8,041 nucleotides of DNA from an uncultured bacterium (GCA_903870235.1 CAIQCA010000084.1:1-8041), one strand, 5' to 3'; shown: positions 1 through 6,201, counted from the stretch's first letter. A program made the numbers and translations. Notes: a model not told the origin generated them from the letters alone.

Positions 1-12
1 CTTTATGGCCAT
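1..12 (-). CDS. 5' end of a truncated gene (first four codons, Met-Ala-Ile-Lys)
   Basis: Only ATG GCC ATA AAG lies inside the window; the gene runs off the left edge, so no function can be given. The start is supported by context, not by its protein. AAAGGAG at 28-22 (minus strand) lies nine bases before the ATG, and a good -35/-10 pair lies just upstream. The preceding gene, folA, ends in an intrinsic terminator, so this gene is probably transcribed on its own. Its SD-to-ATG stretch is almost identical to that of folA. Confidence 0.6.
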
Positions 13-21
13 AAACAAACT

Positions 22-28
22 CTCCTTT
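22..28 (-). promoter_or_regulatory. Shine-Dalgarno site of the truncated gene
   Basis: Minus-strand AAAGGAG is followed by nine bases and then ATG at 12-10. It is the main evidence that a gene starts at the left edge. Confidence 0.65.
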
Positions 29-39
29 TTCTATGTAGA

Positions 40-68
40 TTATTACACCTACCATACACCTTAGTCAA
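40..68 (-). promoter_or_regulatory. Promoter of the truncated left-edge gene
   Basis: On the minus strand, TTGACT (68-63) and TAATAA (45-40) are separated by 17 bases, a near-consensus housekeeping sigma pair. Transcription would start near position 33, giving a leader of about 20 bases that contains the SD. It lies downstream of the folA terminator, so the two genes look like separate units. Confidence 0.6.
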
Positions 69-82
69 AAGCACATATCAAC

Positions 83-107
83 AAAAAACCCGCCATGAAA
101 GACGGGC
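83..107 (-). terminator. Intrinsic terminator of folA
   Basis: Minus strand: CCCGTC, loop TTTCAT, GGCGGG, then TTTTTT. The six-base-pair stem (one G-U pair) plus U-tract is a classic Rho-independent terminator. It begins about ten bases after the folA stop codon. Confidence 0.85.
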
Positions 108-115
108 CGAAGGAT

Positions 116-583
116 TTAACGAACATACTCAACGAACGAGAACCCTTCATAGTCTTCGCGTACTTTTTCTCGCCAGACACTTTTGTTCAGCGATGGAAAA
201 CGTGCATCCCCAACCGGAGACTGATGGACCTCCGTCAAAAGGATAGTATTTGCTATCAACATGGATTGAAAATACACCTCTTCACCACCGATGATAAAAG
301 CCATCTCACAGGCCCGATTGCGACAGATGTCGAGCGCCCTTATCAAGTCCGAGCATATTTCAACACCGGCCGGACAAAAAGACTGATTACGAGTCAGGAC
401 AATGTTTGTCCGACCCGGCAACGGCTTACCGATCGATTCAAAGGTCTTACGACCCATGATGATTGGATGGCCCATAGTCAGCTTCTTGAAACGCGGAAGA
501 TCTTCCGGAATCCGCCAAGGAATTTTCCCCTGGAAACCGATCACGCCATTGTCAGCTACGGCGACAATTATGACCACTTTCAT
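116..583 (-). CDS. folA: Dihydrofolate reductase
   Basis: Dihydrofolate reductase uses NADPH to reduce dihydrofolate to tetrahydrofolate for thymidylate, purine and methionine synthesis in the cytoplasm. The 155 residues match the usual length of about 160. Visible signatures are the N-terminal VAVADNGVIG strand and loop, W23 followed by PEDLPRFKK with the catalytic acid at D28, the MGRKTFES helix, PLPGRTNIVLTR for NADPH phosphate binding, FIIGGEEVY near residue 100, and the C-terminal strand ending EYVR. I chose ATG at 583 because AAAGGAG lies nine bases upstream. A TTG two codons earlier would leave only three bases to the SD. The gene has its own promoter just past the rluA-family stop codon and its own terminator, so it is probably monocistronic with some read-through from upstream. 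No key residue is missing. Confidence 0.95.
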   Translation of the reverse strand: MKVVIIVAVADNGVIGFQGKIPWRIPEDLPRFKKLTMGHPIIMGRKTFESIGKPLPGRTNIVLTRNQSFCPAGVEICSDLIRALDICRNRACEMAFIIGGEEVYFQSMLIANTILLTEVHQSPVGDARFPSLNKSVWREKVREDYEGFSFVEYVR

Positions 584-592
584 AAACAACCA

Positions 593-599
593 CTCCTTT
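593..599 (-). promoter_or_regulatory. Shine-Dalgarno site that sets the folA start
   Basis: Minus-strand AAAGGAG is nine bases from ATG (583) and only three from the in-frame TTG (589), so ATG is favoured. Confidence 0.75.
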
Positions 600-632
600 C
601 AATTTAAAGTGCTTCTACTTTTACTAAAAATG

Positions 633-661
633 ACTATACATCTTCATACGCCTATTCACAA
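633..661 (-). promoter_or_regulatory. folA promoter
   Basis: Minus strand: TTGTGA (661-656), 17 bases, TATAGT (638-633). The predicted start is near 626, giving a leader of about 43 bases that includes the folA SD. The -35 begins six bases after the stop codon of the upstream pseudouridine synthase gene. I see no terminator between the two genes. Confidence 0.6.
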
Positions 662-666
662 GATAT

Positions 667-1494
667 TTAAACCCTAGCTCCAGCTTCCTTGCAGGCTCTT
701 TCGAAATCCTCCGGTAATGGACCGTCGAGCTTTATATGTTCGCCGGCAACATTATCAAATTCTATATGTTTGGCATGAAGTGCCGTGCGTTTGAAGCCAA
801 GTGCATAAGGCCTCTTTTCCGCGTAGAGCATATCCCCCACCACTGGATGATGTATGGCCAAAAAATGCACACGAATCTGATGAGTACGACCAGTCTTCGG
901 CTCAGCTTCGATCAAAGTAAATTTTTCATCTTTGTTTGTACCGGCCTCTTGCTCACCACTTGCTTCGTCATATTTCACGTTCGCACGAAAAGTCTTTACC
1001 AAACTCCAATACGTTTCAGCCTTGCGTGGGATGCCACGACTTCCCCTTTGCGCCGACCATTTACGAAAATCACTACCGGATCTTCCGATCGGTCGGTTAA
1101 TTGTTCCAAAATCTTCCGTAAATTCTCCCCAAACAAAGGCCAAATATTTTTTTGTAATAGTTCGGGCTTTGAATTGTTCTTTGAGACAAGCATGGCCTTT
1201 TGCAGTTTTCGCCACCAACATCACGCCAGAAGTTTCGCGATCCAGACGATGAACTATCCCTGGTCGGATAATCTGTTCTCCAGCTGGAGTCAGCATCGAT
1301 TCACCGACATTCTTTATGCGAGGATATTTCTTCACTAACCAGTCAGTCAGGAATGGCCCTGCCGATCTACCATCTGGATGTACCATAAGACCGGCTGGCT
1401 TATTTATAGCCAGGATATGAGTATCCTCATAGAGAATACCGATAGTTGGAAGCTTTTTTGCGGTAACCTTCTTTGTTGTGACTGATTTGCTCAT
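667..1494 (-). CDS. RluA-family 23S rRNA/tRNA pseudouridine synthase
   Basis: This family converts specific uridines in rRNA or tRNA to pseudouridine. The 275-residue protein shows the order expected of the RluA/RluC/RluD catalytic domain: ILYEDTHILAINKPAGLMVHP (residues 20-40), HRLDRETSG (82-90) with catalytic D85, KKYLAFVWG (115-123), and the RNA-binding EPKTGRTHQIRVH stretch (198-210), followed by HPVVGD and LHAKHIEF. There is no N-terminal S4 domain; only a short Lys-rich leader precedes the core. That is more like RluA than RluD, so I give no symbol. Residues about 171-190 are a charged stretch that seems longer than usual between two core strands. The ATG at 1494 has no SD. A -10-like TATATT six bases upstream suggests a leaderless message. 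The exact target uridine cannot be read from the sequence. Confidence 0.93.
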   Translation of the reverse strand: MSKSVTTKKVTAKKLPTIGILYEDTHILAINKPAGLMVHPDGRSAGPFLTDWLVKKYPRIKNVGESMLTPAGEQIIRPGIVHRLDRETSGVMLVAKTAKGHACLKEQFKARTITKKYLAFVWGEFTEDFGTINRPIGRSGSDFRKWSAQRGSRGIPRKAETYWSLVKTFRANVKYDEASGEQEAGTNKDEKFTLIEAEPKTGRTHQIRVHFLAIHHPVVGDMLYAEKRPYALGFKRTALHAKHIEFDNVAGEHIKLDGPLPEDFERACKEAGARV

Positions 1495-1500
1495 ATGATG

Positions 1501-1528
1501 AATATACGCTAATCTGTGCTAAAATCAA
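1501..1528 (-). promoter_or_regulatory. Promoter of the pseudouridine synthase gene, probably leaderless
   Basis: Minus strand: TTGATT (1528-1523), 16 bases, TATATT (1506-1501), six bases, ATG at 1494. If the last base of the -10 is position -7, +1 falls on the A of the ATG. There is no SD, as expected for a leaderless message. Its -35 overlaps the -10 proposed for tRNA-Val on the other strand. Confidence 0.45.
1517..1525 (+). promoter_or_regulatory. Extended -10 promoter of tRNA-Val
   Basis: TGC followed by TAAAAT lies 21 bases before the mature tRNA 5' end. No good -35 is visible. The TGn extension could compensate. Transcription would start near 1532, leaving a short 5' leader for RNase P. 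Confidence 0.35.
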
Positions 1529-1546
1529 AATCGTACTTTAAGAAGC

Positions 1547-1619
1547 GCGCGCTTAGCTCAGTTGGTAGAGCAACCCCTTTACACGGGGAAGGTCGGGGGT
1601 TCAAGTCCCTCAGCGCGCA
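1547..1619 (+). tRNA. tRNA-Val, anticodon TAC
   Basis: The cloverleaf can be drawn in full over 73 bases. The acceptor arm is GCGCGCT (1547-1553) with AGCGCGC (1612-1618), discriminator A1619. The D stem GCTC/GAGC encloses AGTTGGTA. The anticodon loop TTTACAC (1578-1584) puts TAC at 1580-1582. The T arm is GGGGG-TTCAAGT-CCCTC. The outermost anticodon-stem position pairs A1573 with A1589, a mismatch, leaving four G-C pairs. CCA is not encoded (CAA follows), so it must be added after transcription. It is the only plus-strand gene here and converges on the IMPase-like gene. Confidence 0.96.
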
Positions 1620-1626
1620 CAATTTC

Positions 1627-1659
1627 AAAAAATGATTACTCCGTTTTGGGGTTATTATT
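1627..1659 (-). terminator. Intrinsic terminator of the IMPase-like gene, containing its stop codon
   Basis: Minus strand: arm AATAATAACCCC (1659-1648), loop AAAAC, arm GGAGTAATCATT (1642-1631), running into a T-run that ends at 1627. The arms pair over 12 positions with one A-A mismatch on this strand. Two other pairs, G-T on the plus strand, become A-C on this strand. The TAA stop (1657-1655) lies inside the 5' arm. On the plus strand the stem is stronger but lacks a following T-run, so a role in ending the convergent tRNA transcript is also possible. Confidence 0.5.
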
Positions 1660-2425
1660 CCGCCTTCTTATCTACACATTTTTTTACGACAACAAACAAA
1701 TCTTCATAAATTTGATTGTTGCCACCAATAAATATTCGATCGGACGAAACGATATCCGATTTGCCATCGATGTTAGTAAATCGCCCTCCGGCCTGCTGCA
1801 AGATAAAACCTCCAGCAAATTCAGGAAAGCTGTCTTTCGTAAATGATGCGATTCCATCGAAACGTCCAGATGCAACCCAACAATAATTCACGGCCATAGA
1901 AAATGTGTTCCGTTCGATTTTGTACTTAGACAACAATTCTTCGACGCGACCAATCACTTCTGGGTCCTTCCAATTGCTAGAAGGTCTCAATATTACTTTG
2001 TCTCGCCCATTACTGACCTTGATCGGCCTTTCATTTAAGAATGACCCCTTCCCCAAAAATGCTTTGTAAAATTCATTGACTGACGGATCGTATACCGCCG
2101 AAAAGACAACCCTATTCTTGATCATATGAGCTATAACGATCGAATAATGCTGTTCGCCCTTTATGAAGCATTTTGTACCACTTATCGGGTCAGCAATCCA
2201 AACATTTTCATGATCTTGAAAATTATCATTTTCTTCCTCAGCAAAGAGAACATGATCACCATCAAATTTCGATATTATTTCCTTGAATCCCCTTTCAATC
2301 GCTATATCTTCTTCGGTCAGATAAGCTTTGGTTACGCCAATATCAGAAATGTTTCCACACTTGGTCTTGAGTCTATCCCCAGAGACCTTCATAAAGTCGA
2401 GAATTTGGTTGTAGTCAATTTCCAT
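1655..2425 (-). CDS. Inositol monophosphatase-family protein (IMPase/CysQ-like), two metal ligands replaced
   Basis: The fold belongs to the Mg-dependent sugar-phosphate phosphatase family, whose members hydrolyse inositol phosphates, 3'-phosphoadenosine phosphates or related esters. The 256 residues show EEE at 63-65, WIADPISGTKCF at 76-87, the conserved YDP near 112, GRFDG at 187-191 and a C-terminal FAGGFILQQAGG at 203-214. The DP.(D)GTK.F form resembles CysQ more than classical IMPase. The second Asp of DPxDGT is Ser82, and the WD of the usual PWDxAAG motif reads F200-P201, so two of the four usual metal-binding acids are absent. Activity is therefore doubtful. I chose ATG 2425; an upstream in-frame start would overlap the phosphoglycerate mutase gene. 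The gap to that gene is 16 bases and there is no clear SD, so the two genes are probably cotranscribed. Confidence 0.85.
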   Translation of the reverse strand: MEIDYNQILDFMKVSGDRLKTKCGNISDIGVTKAYLTEEDIAIERGFKEIISKFDGDHVLFAEEENDNFQDHENVWIADPISGTKCFIKGEQHYSIVIAHMIKNRVVFSAVYDPSVNEFYKAFLGKGSFLNERPIKVSNGRDKVILRPSSNWKDPEVIGRVEELLSKYKIERNTFSMAVNYCWVASGRFDGIASFTKDSFPEFAGGFILQQAGGRFTNIDGKSDIVSSDRIFIGGNNQIYEDLFVVVKKCVDKKAE

Positions 2426-2441
2426 AAAACAGGAATTATTT

Positions 2442-3194
2442 CTAAGAAACCTTGATCTTGCCTTGATTGGCAACAGCATCCAAAGCGGCCTTCAATTCTT
2501 CTGGAGACGCTAGGAAGTAGCGCTTTGTCAGTTTGAATTGATCATCCAACTCACAAACCATTGGTATACCTGTTGGGAAATTGAATTCTACTATGTCAGC
2601 TTCAGACATATCCTCTATGTGTTTGAGAAGTGCGCGCAAACTATTTCCGGATGCCGCAATAATCACGTGCTTACCAGCTTTTATGGTTGGAACTATTTCA
2701 TTTTGCCAATATGGTACAACGCGACTTACGACGGCTTTGAGATTTTCCGACAATGGAATCTCTGCTTCTTTGAGATCGGCATAGAGAGGATCCTTACCAG
2801 GATACATATCACTATCTTTTGTCAGTGGTGGTATTGGCACATCATAGCCACGACGCCAGATTTGGACTTGCTTCTCGCCATATTTCGCAGCAGTCTCAGA
2901 TTTGTTCAAACCCTGAAGCGCACCGTAGTGCCTCTCATTCAATTTCCATGATTTACGAATTTCGATATTTGGCGTACCCATCTCTTCCAGTATCAAGTCC
3001 AACGTCTTGTTGGCTCTAAGGAGTAAAGACGTGAAAGCGAGATCGAAGGAAAATCCTCCTTCTTTCAATTTCTTGCCAGCCTTGCGAGCTTCTGACACGC
3101 CCTTTTCTGTCAGATCTACGTTTACCCAACCACAAAATCTGTTTTCCCTATTCCAGACACTTTCGCCGTGACGAATTATGACTATTTTATACAT
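2442..3194 (-). CDS. gpmA: 2,3-bisphosphoglycerate-dependent phosphoglycerate mutase, second catalytic His replaced by Ser
   Basis: This cofactor-dependent enzyme interconverts 3- and 2-phosphoglycerate in glycolysis. The 250 residues match the length of E. coli GpmA. Motifs seen are IIRHGESVWN with phospho-accepting H9, GWVNVDLTEKG, LNERHYGALQGLNK (85-98) including E87, RRGYDVPIPPL (114-124), the GKDPLYADL stretch (133-141) and SGNSLRALLKHIEDMS (182-197). The last motif normally begins with His (His184 in E. coli, His181 in yeast), which acts with the first His at the active site; here codon 2651-2649 is TCC, Ser182. All other hallmarks are intact, so assignment to the family is firm but full mutase activity is uncertain. 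The ATG has no SD and a TATAAT lies four bases upstream. The IMPase-like gene follows after 16 bases. Confidence 0.93.
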   Translation of the reverse strand: MYKIVIIRHGESVWNRENRFCGWVNVDLTEKGVSEARKAGKKLKEGGFSFDLAFTSLLLRANKTLDLILEEMGTPNIEIRKSWKLNERHYGALQGLNKSETAAKYGEKQVQIWRRGYDVPIPPLTKDSDMYPGKDPLYADLKEAEIPLSENLKAVVSRVVPYWQNEIVPTIKAGKHVIIAASGNSLRALLKHIEDMSEADIVEFNFPTGIPMVCELDDQFKLTKRYFLASPEELKAALDAVANQGKIKVS

Positions 3195-3198
3195 TGAT

Positions 3199-3209
3199 AT
3201 TATATTTTA
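3199..3209 (-). promoter_or_regulatory. -10 region directly before gpmA, possible leaderless start
   Basis: On the minus strand TAAAAT (3209-3204) and TATAAT (3204-3199) overlap, and ATG follows four bases later. Either would start transcription within about three bases of the ATG. No -35 is evident. It may serve gpmA and the IMPase-like gene separately from the upstream ABC gene. Confidence 0.4.
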
Positions 3210-3256
3210 TTAACGATCGTCTGCATGATAACACACTGGGACGAGAGATAAAAATG

Positions 3257-5122
3257 TTAGCTGACAATCGCGTCCGTATCGGTCTCTTCATCCCCGTCTT
3301 CGGCGCGGGCATTAATATTATCGGCCTTATTTTCCTCATATTTTATAAATCCTTGAGACTGCAACGACCACAGTTTGGCATACATGCCTTTTTCGGAAAC
3401 TAGACTGTCATGCATACCCTGTTCGATTATTTTTCCATGATCTATAACAACGATGCGATTCATTTTGCGAATCGTAGATAGCCTGTGTGCGATAACCACA
3501 ACCGTCTTCCCTTTCATAAGCACATCCAATGCGTCCTGAATAAGGGCTTCCGAATGTGAATCCAAGCTCGACGTGGCTTCATCTAAAACAAGAATCGGGG
3601 CATTCTTCAAAATAGCCCTAGCTATAGCCACGCGCTGACGTTCGCCACCAGAGAGTTTGATGCCTCTTTCACCGACGAAAGTGTCATAACCATTTGGCAG
3701 TTGGGAGATAAATTCATGACAATGCGCCAGCTTCGCGGCGCTAATCACCTCTTCATCTGTGGCACTAGTTTTGCCGTACTTTATATTATCTTTCAGTGAC
3801 CTGTGGAAAAGGATGGGGTCTTGAGGAACGAAACTAATAGCCTCACGTAAGCTTCCCTGCTTCACATCTCTTATATCTTGACCATCGATCTTGATTGAGC
3901 CATTTTGAATATCATAGAAACGAAGGAGCAATCGAACCAGTGTTGATTTACCAGCGCCCGATGGACCGATCAGGGCAACACGTTCACCAGCGGCTATATT
4001 CAATGAAACATGGTCAAGTACCCCATGTCCTTCATTGAAAGCAAACTGTACGTCTTCGAGATCAATTTCACCACGAGTTACTTCCAGAGCTTTGGCCGAG
4101 GCTGAGTCTTTTATGGAATGAGAAAGTTTCATGATCTCTACCATTTCTTTGGCATCGGCAAAAGATTCATACATATCTCGAAGGATTCGACTCCAGCTCC
4201 AGAAACTATCCATCAAACCAAAAACATATATCTGAATAAGTACAAATGTACCCACTGATATAGCTCCAGCGCCCCAATATTTCACTGCGATAAAGAAGAT
4301 GACAAACTCAATACTAATATTCATGAACGCCTGAATACCATCGATCAGGTTGGACATATTCCACTTCTTTTTCATGGCGGTCGTATGGATATTGTTGACC
4401 TCTCCGAACAAAGATGACTCATGAGAAAAACGATTGAATAGTTGAATGGTTGTGTGGTTAGAAAGACTATCGGAGAGAACTCCGGTAGCATGCGACTCTA
4501 CTTCTGCAGACTTAATATCGTATGGAAGTTTCCAGCGTGAGAAAAATACTGACATGGCAAAAAACACTATCAACCAAATAATTATGGCTAAAGTAAATAT
4601 TGGATTTGTATACCAAAGCACAATACAAACACCAACAACTCGAGTGATGATCGGTATGATTTCATAAAAGAACCGATCGGTTACGCGTTCGAATGCACGC
4701 ATAAAGCGGTTGATCCTCTGCACCAGTGAACCACTAAATGTATTACTGAAAAAGGCGTATCCGTGACCTATCGTATAATCATAAGCCAACTGACGAAGAT
4801 TGGTCATTATCCCGACCTGTAAATATGTACAAGCAAATGTGAACGAACGAAACGCAATCCAACCAACGATATGGATAGCGAAGATTACGAGGATAATATG
4901 AATAAGCTGTGGAACGATCACGTCGGTCGACAAATTCTTCGTAAGAAGATCGAAGAAATTCTTGTAATAAATAGGAACAATTATGCCACCGGCAATAATC
5001 GAGATTATTGTGCCAATCGTGGCTACAGATATGGATAATTTATACTTTTTAGCAACAAAGAAAAACTCCTTGAGCACATCAGGAATCGTGACCTTGGGAT
5101 ATTTTGGTTGTTGATATGACAT
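3257..5122 (-). CDS. ABC exporter half-transporter (fused membrane and ATPase domains)
   Basis: This is a membrane exporter of the MsbA/LmrA/Atm1 type that works as a dimer and uses ATP to move lipids, peptides or drugs outward; the substrate cannot be read from the sequence. The 621 residues start with a short cytoplasmic stretch. A six-helix membrane domain (about 30-320) follows, with hydrophobic segments near 32-53, 72-98, 160-195 and 265-305. The ATPase domain (about 350-590) carries Walker A GPSGAGKST (386-394), Q-loop Q434, signature LSGGE (491-495), Walker B ILVLDE (510-515) and H-loop H546, all intact. An acidic tail closes the protein. I prefer ATG 5122; an in-frame TTG at 5143 would add seven residues. 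Neither has an SD. The chorismate mutase gene ends 39 bases upstream, so cotranscription is likely. Confidence 0.93.
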   Translation of the reverse strand: MSYQQPKYPKVTIPDVLKEFFFVAKKYKLSISVATIGTIISIIAGGIIVPIYYKNFFDLLTKNLSTDVIVPQLIHIILVIFAIHIVGWIAFRSFTFACTYLQVGIMTNLRQLAYDYTIGHGYAFFSNTFSGSLVQRINRFMRAFERVTDRFFYEIIPIITRVVGVCIVLWYTNPIFTLAIIIWLIVFFAMSVFFSRWKLPYDIKSAEVESHATGVLSDSLSNHTTIQLFNRFSHESSLFGEVNNIHTTAMKKKWNMSNLIDGIQAFMNISIEFVIFFIAVKYWGAGAISVGTFVLIQIYVFGLMDSFWSWSRILRDMYESFADAKEMVEIMKLSHSIKDSASAKALEVTRGEIDLEDVQFAFNEGHGVLDHVSLNIAAGERVALIGPSGAGKSTLVRLLLRFYDIQNGSIKIDGQDIRDVKQGSLREAISFVPQDPILFHRSLKDNIKYGKTSATDEEVISAAKLAHCHEFISQLPNGYDTFVGERGIKLSGGERQRVAIARAILKNAPILVLDEATSSLDSHSEALIQDALDVLMKGKTVVVIAHRLSTIRKMNRIVVIDHGKIIEQGMHDSLVSEKGMYAKLWSLQSQGFIKYEENKADNINARAEDGDEETDTDAIVS

Positions 5123-5161
5123 AGGATTAATGGGCCCAAACAATGATCAGAAACTATAACA

Positions 5162-5425
5162 TTATATTCCCTTTTGTATATTCCTCGAGTCTTTGACGAT
5201 TAATCTAAATATTTTTGTAACTAGGTTCTGATCGACGTTAAACTTTTTTGCTAGTTTACTGTTTTTTACTAGCATTTCTTGCTCTCTTTTCGGCTGATAT
5301 ATCTTCAAACCATTTTTCTTCTTGTATTTTCCAACCGCAAACGAACAGGCTTGCCTGCTTGCCAACAAATGTATAATTTCATGATCGATCTTATTTATCT
5401 TTTTGCGAATTTGCTCTAGTTTCAT
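5162..5425 (-). CDS. Stand-alone AroQ-class chorismate mutase
   Basis: The enzyme rearranges chorismate to prephenate, the branch point to phenylalanine and tyrosine. At 87 residues it is a single all-helical AroQ domain. Aligned by spacing to the E. coli P-protein mutase domain, R7, R24, K35, R47, E48 and Q84 fall exactly on the known active-site residues R11, R28, K39, R51, E52 and Q88. The D48 position is Gln44. The typical IRKKINKID and LLASRQ segments are present. Its ATG overlaps the stop codon of the SDR gene (ATGA, four bases shared), and there is no SD, which points to translational coupling. No prephenate dehydratase or dehydrogenase lies next to it, so the fate of prephenate is unclear. 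A non-biosynthetic role or a scavenged substrate is possible. Confidence 0.88.
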   Translation of the reverse strand: MKLEQIRKKINKIDHEIIHLLASRQACSFAVGKYKKKNGLKIYQPKREQEMLVKNSKLAKKFNVDQNLVTKIFRLIVKDSRNIQKGI

Positions 5426-6168
5426 TTGGTTTTGTTGGCTTTATTGGCTATATTCAACGTTTGTCCTGGTCTGATCAAAACTTGTTCAATATCTGGCTGA
5501 TCTTTCTCAAGATTTTGCACTATTTTCTCCGCAACCGATTCTGGAGTCATGAAATCTTTGAAGTCTTCTGGTTTTTTCTCATCAAAAAGACTTGTCTTGA
5601 TCCCTCCCGGATACACACCCACCACACTGATTCCGCTAGCCAATAATTCTTCTCTTATCGAATCCGTAAACCCTTTTGCCGCATGTTTGCTAGCAGCATA
5701 TGCGCTTTGACCGGCCCTACCCTGAAGAGCTGACGTGGATACGATGTTTACGATCATTCCTTTTTTAATCTTTTTTGCACTTATAGATTCCTTCATGCAG
5801 ATGATCGCCTCACGTGAACCGTACATCGTACCAAAAAGATTTACCTCGATAAGTTCGTGCGCTCTTTTGATATTAAGTGACTCCACGGGTGCTTTTGGTA
5901 ACCACAGACCGGCGTTGTTTATCCAAATATTGATGTGGCCGAACTTAGATATAGCCACTTTCGCGAGGTTTGCAACATCGCCCTCTTTCGTAACATCCAC
6001 GGTCACTGGTATAGCGTTGGTTTCTTTTGCAACCTCTTCTAAATCCTTAGCACTCCTTCCGGAAATGACTAACTTTGCACCTCTAGCCGCCAAGATAACT
6101 GTCAAAGCTTTCCCCAAGCCACGACTAGCACCAGTGATTACTACCACTTTATTTTTGATGGAATTCAT
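5422..6168 (-). CDS. Short-chain dehydrogenase/reductase (classical SDR)
   Basis: This is an NAD(P)(H)-dependent oxidoreductase with a Rossmann fold; its substrate is unknown. The 248 residues have the classical SDR length. The cofactor motif TGASRGLG is at 12-19, NNAG at 84-87, structural Asn110, and the catalytic set S144, Y157 and K161 (YAASK, the usual 13-residue Ser-Tyr spacing). R38 just after the second strand suggests NADP(H) preference. A PGGIKTSLFD segment (187-196) after the catalytic helix is typical of this class. It is the first gene of the five-gene block and overlaps chorismate mutase by four bases. The ATG lacks an SD, and an extended -10 lies six bases upstream, so its message may be leaderless. 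All catalytic residues are present. Confidence 0.92.
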   Translation of the reverse strand: MNSIKNKVVVITGASRGLGKALTVILAARGAKLVISGRSAKDLEEVAKETNAIPVTVDVTKEGDVANLAKVAISKFGHINIWINNAGLWLPKAPVESLNIKRAHELIEVNLFGTMYGSREAIICMKESISAKKIKKGMIVNIVSTSALQGRAGQSAYAASKHAAKGFTDSIREELLASGISVVGVYPGGIKTSLFDEKKPEDFKDFMTPESVAEKIVQNLEKDQPDIEQVLIRPGQTLNIANKANKTK

Positions 6169-6174
6169 GGAAAA

Positions 6175-6183
6175 AGTATATCA
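6175..6183 (-). promoter_or_regulatory. Extended -10 promoter of the SDR-led block, probably leaderless
   Basis: Minus strand: TGA then TATACT (6180-6175), six bases, ATG at 6168. With the hexamer end at -7, +1 is the A of the start codon. The -35 is weak. The DUF378 terminator lies immediately upstream, so this probably drives SDR, chorismate mutase and the ABC gene. Confidence 0.5.
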
Positions 6184-6201
6184 CGAATGGGTGTCTCTAA
6201 C

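Noticed and set aside
95..607. Plus-strand open frame of 170 codons opposite folA
   Set aside because: It mirrors a clear dihydrofolate reductase gene, begins inside the folA terminator loop and shows no motif.
736..1338. Plus-strand open frame of 200 codons opposite the pseudouridine synthase gene
   Set aside because: The minus-strand frame carries all RluA-family motifs; the plus frame has an unusual Phe/Ser/Arg-rich composition and no recognisable domain.
430..4680. Several CGATCG palindromes scattered in the window
   Set aside because: About six copies are only modestly above the two expected for a random hexamer, lie within unrelated genes and have no regular spacing.
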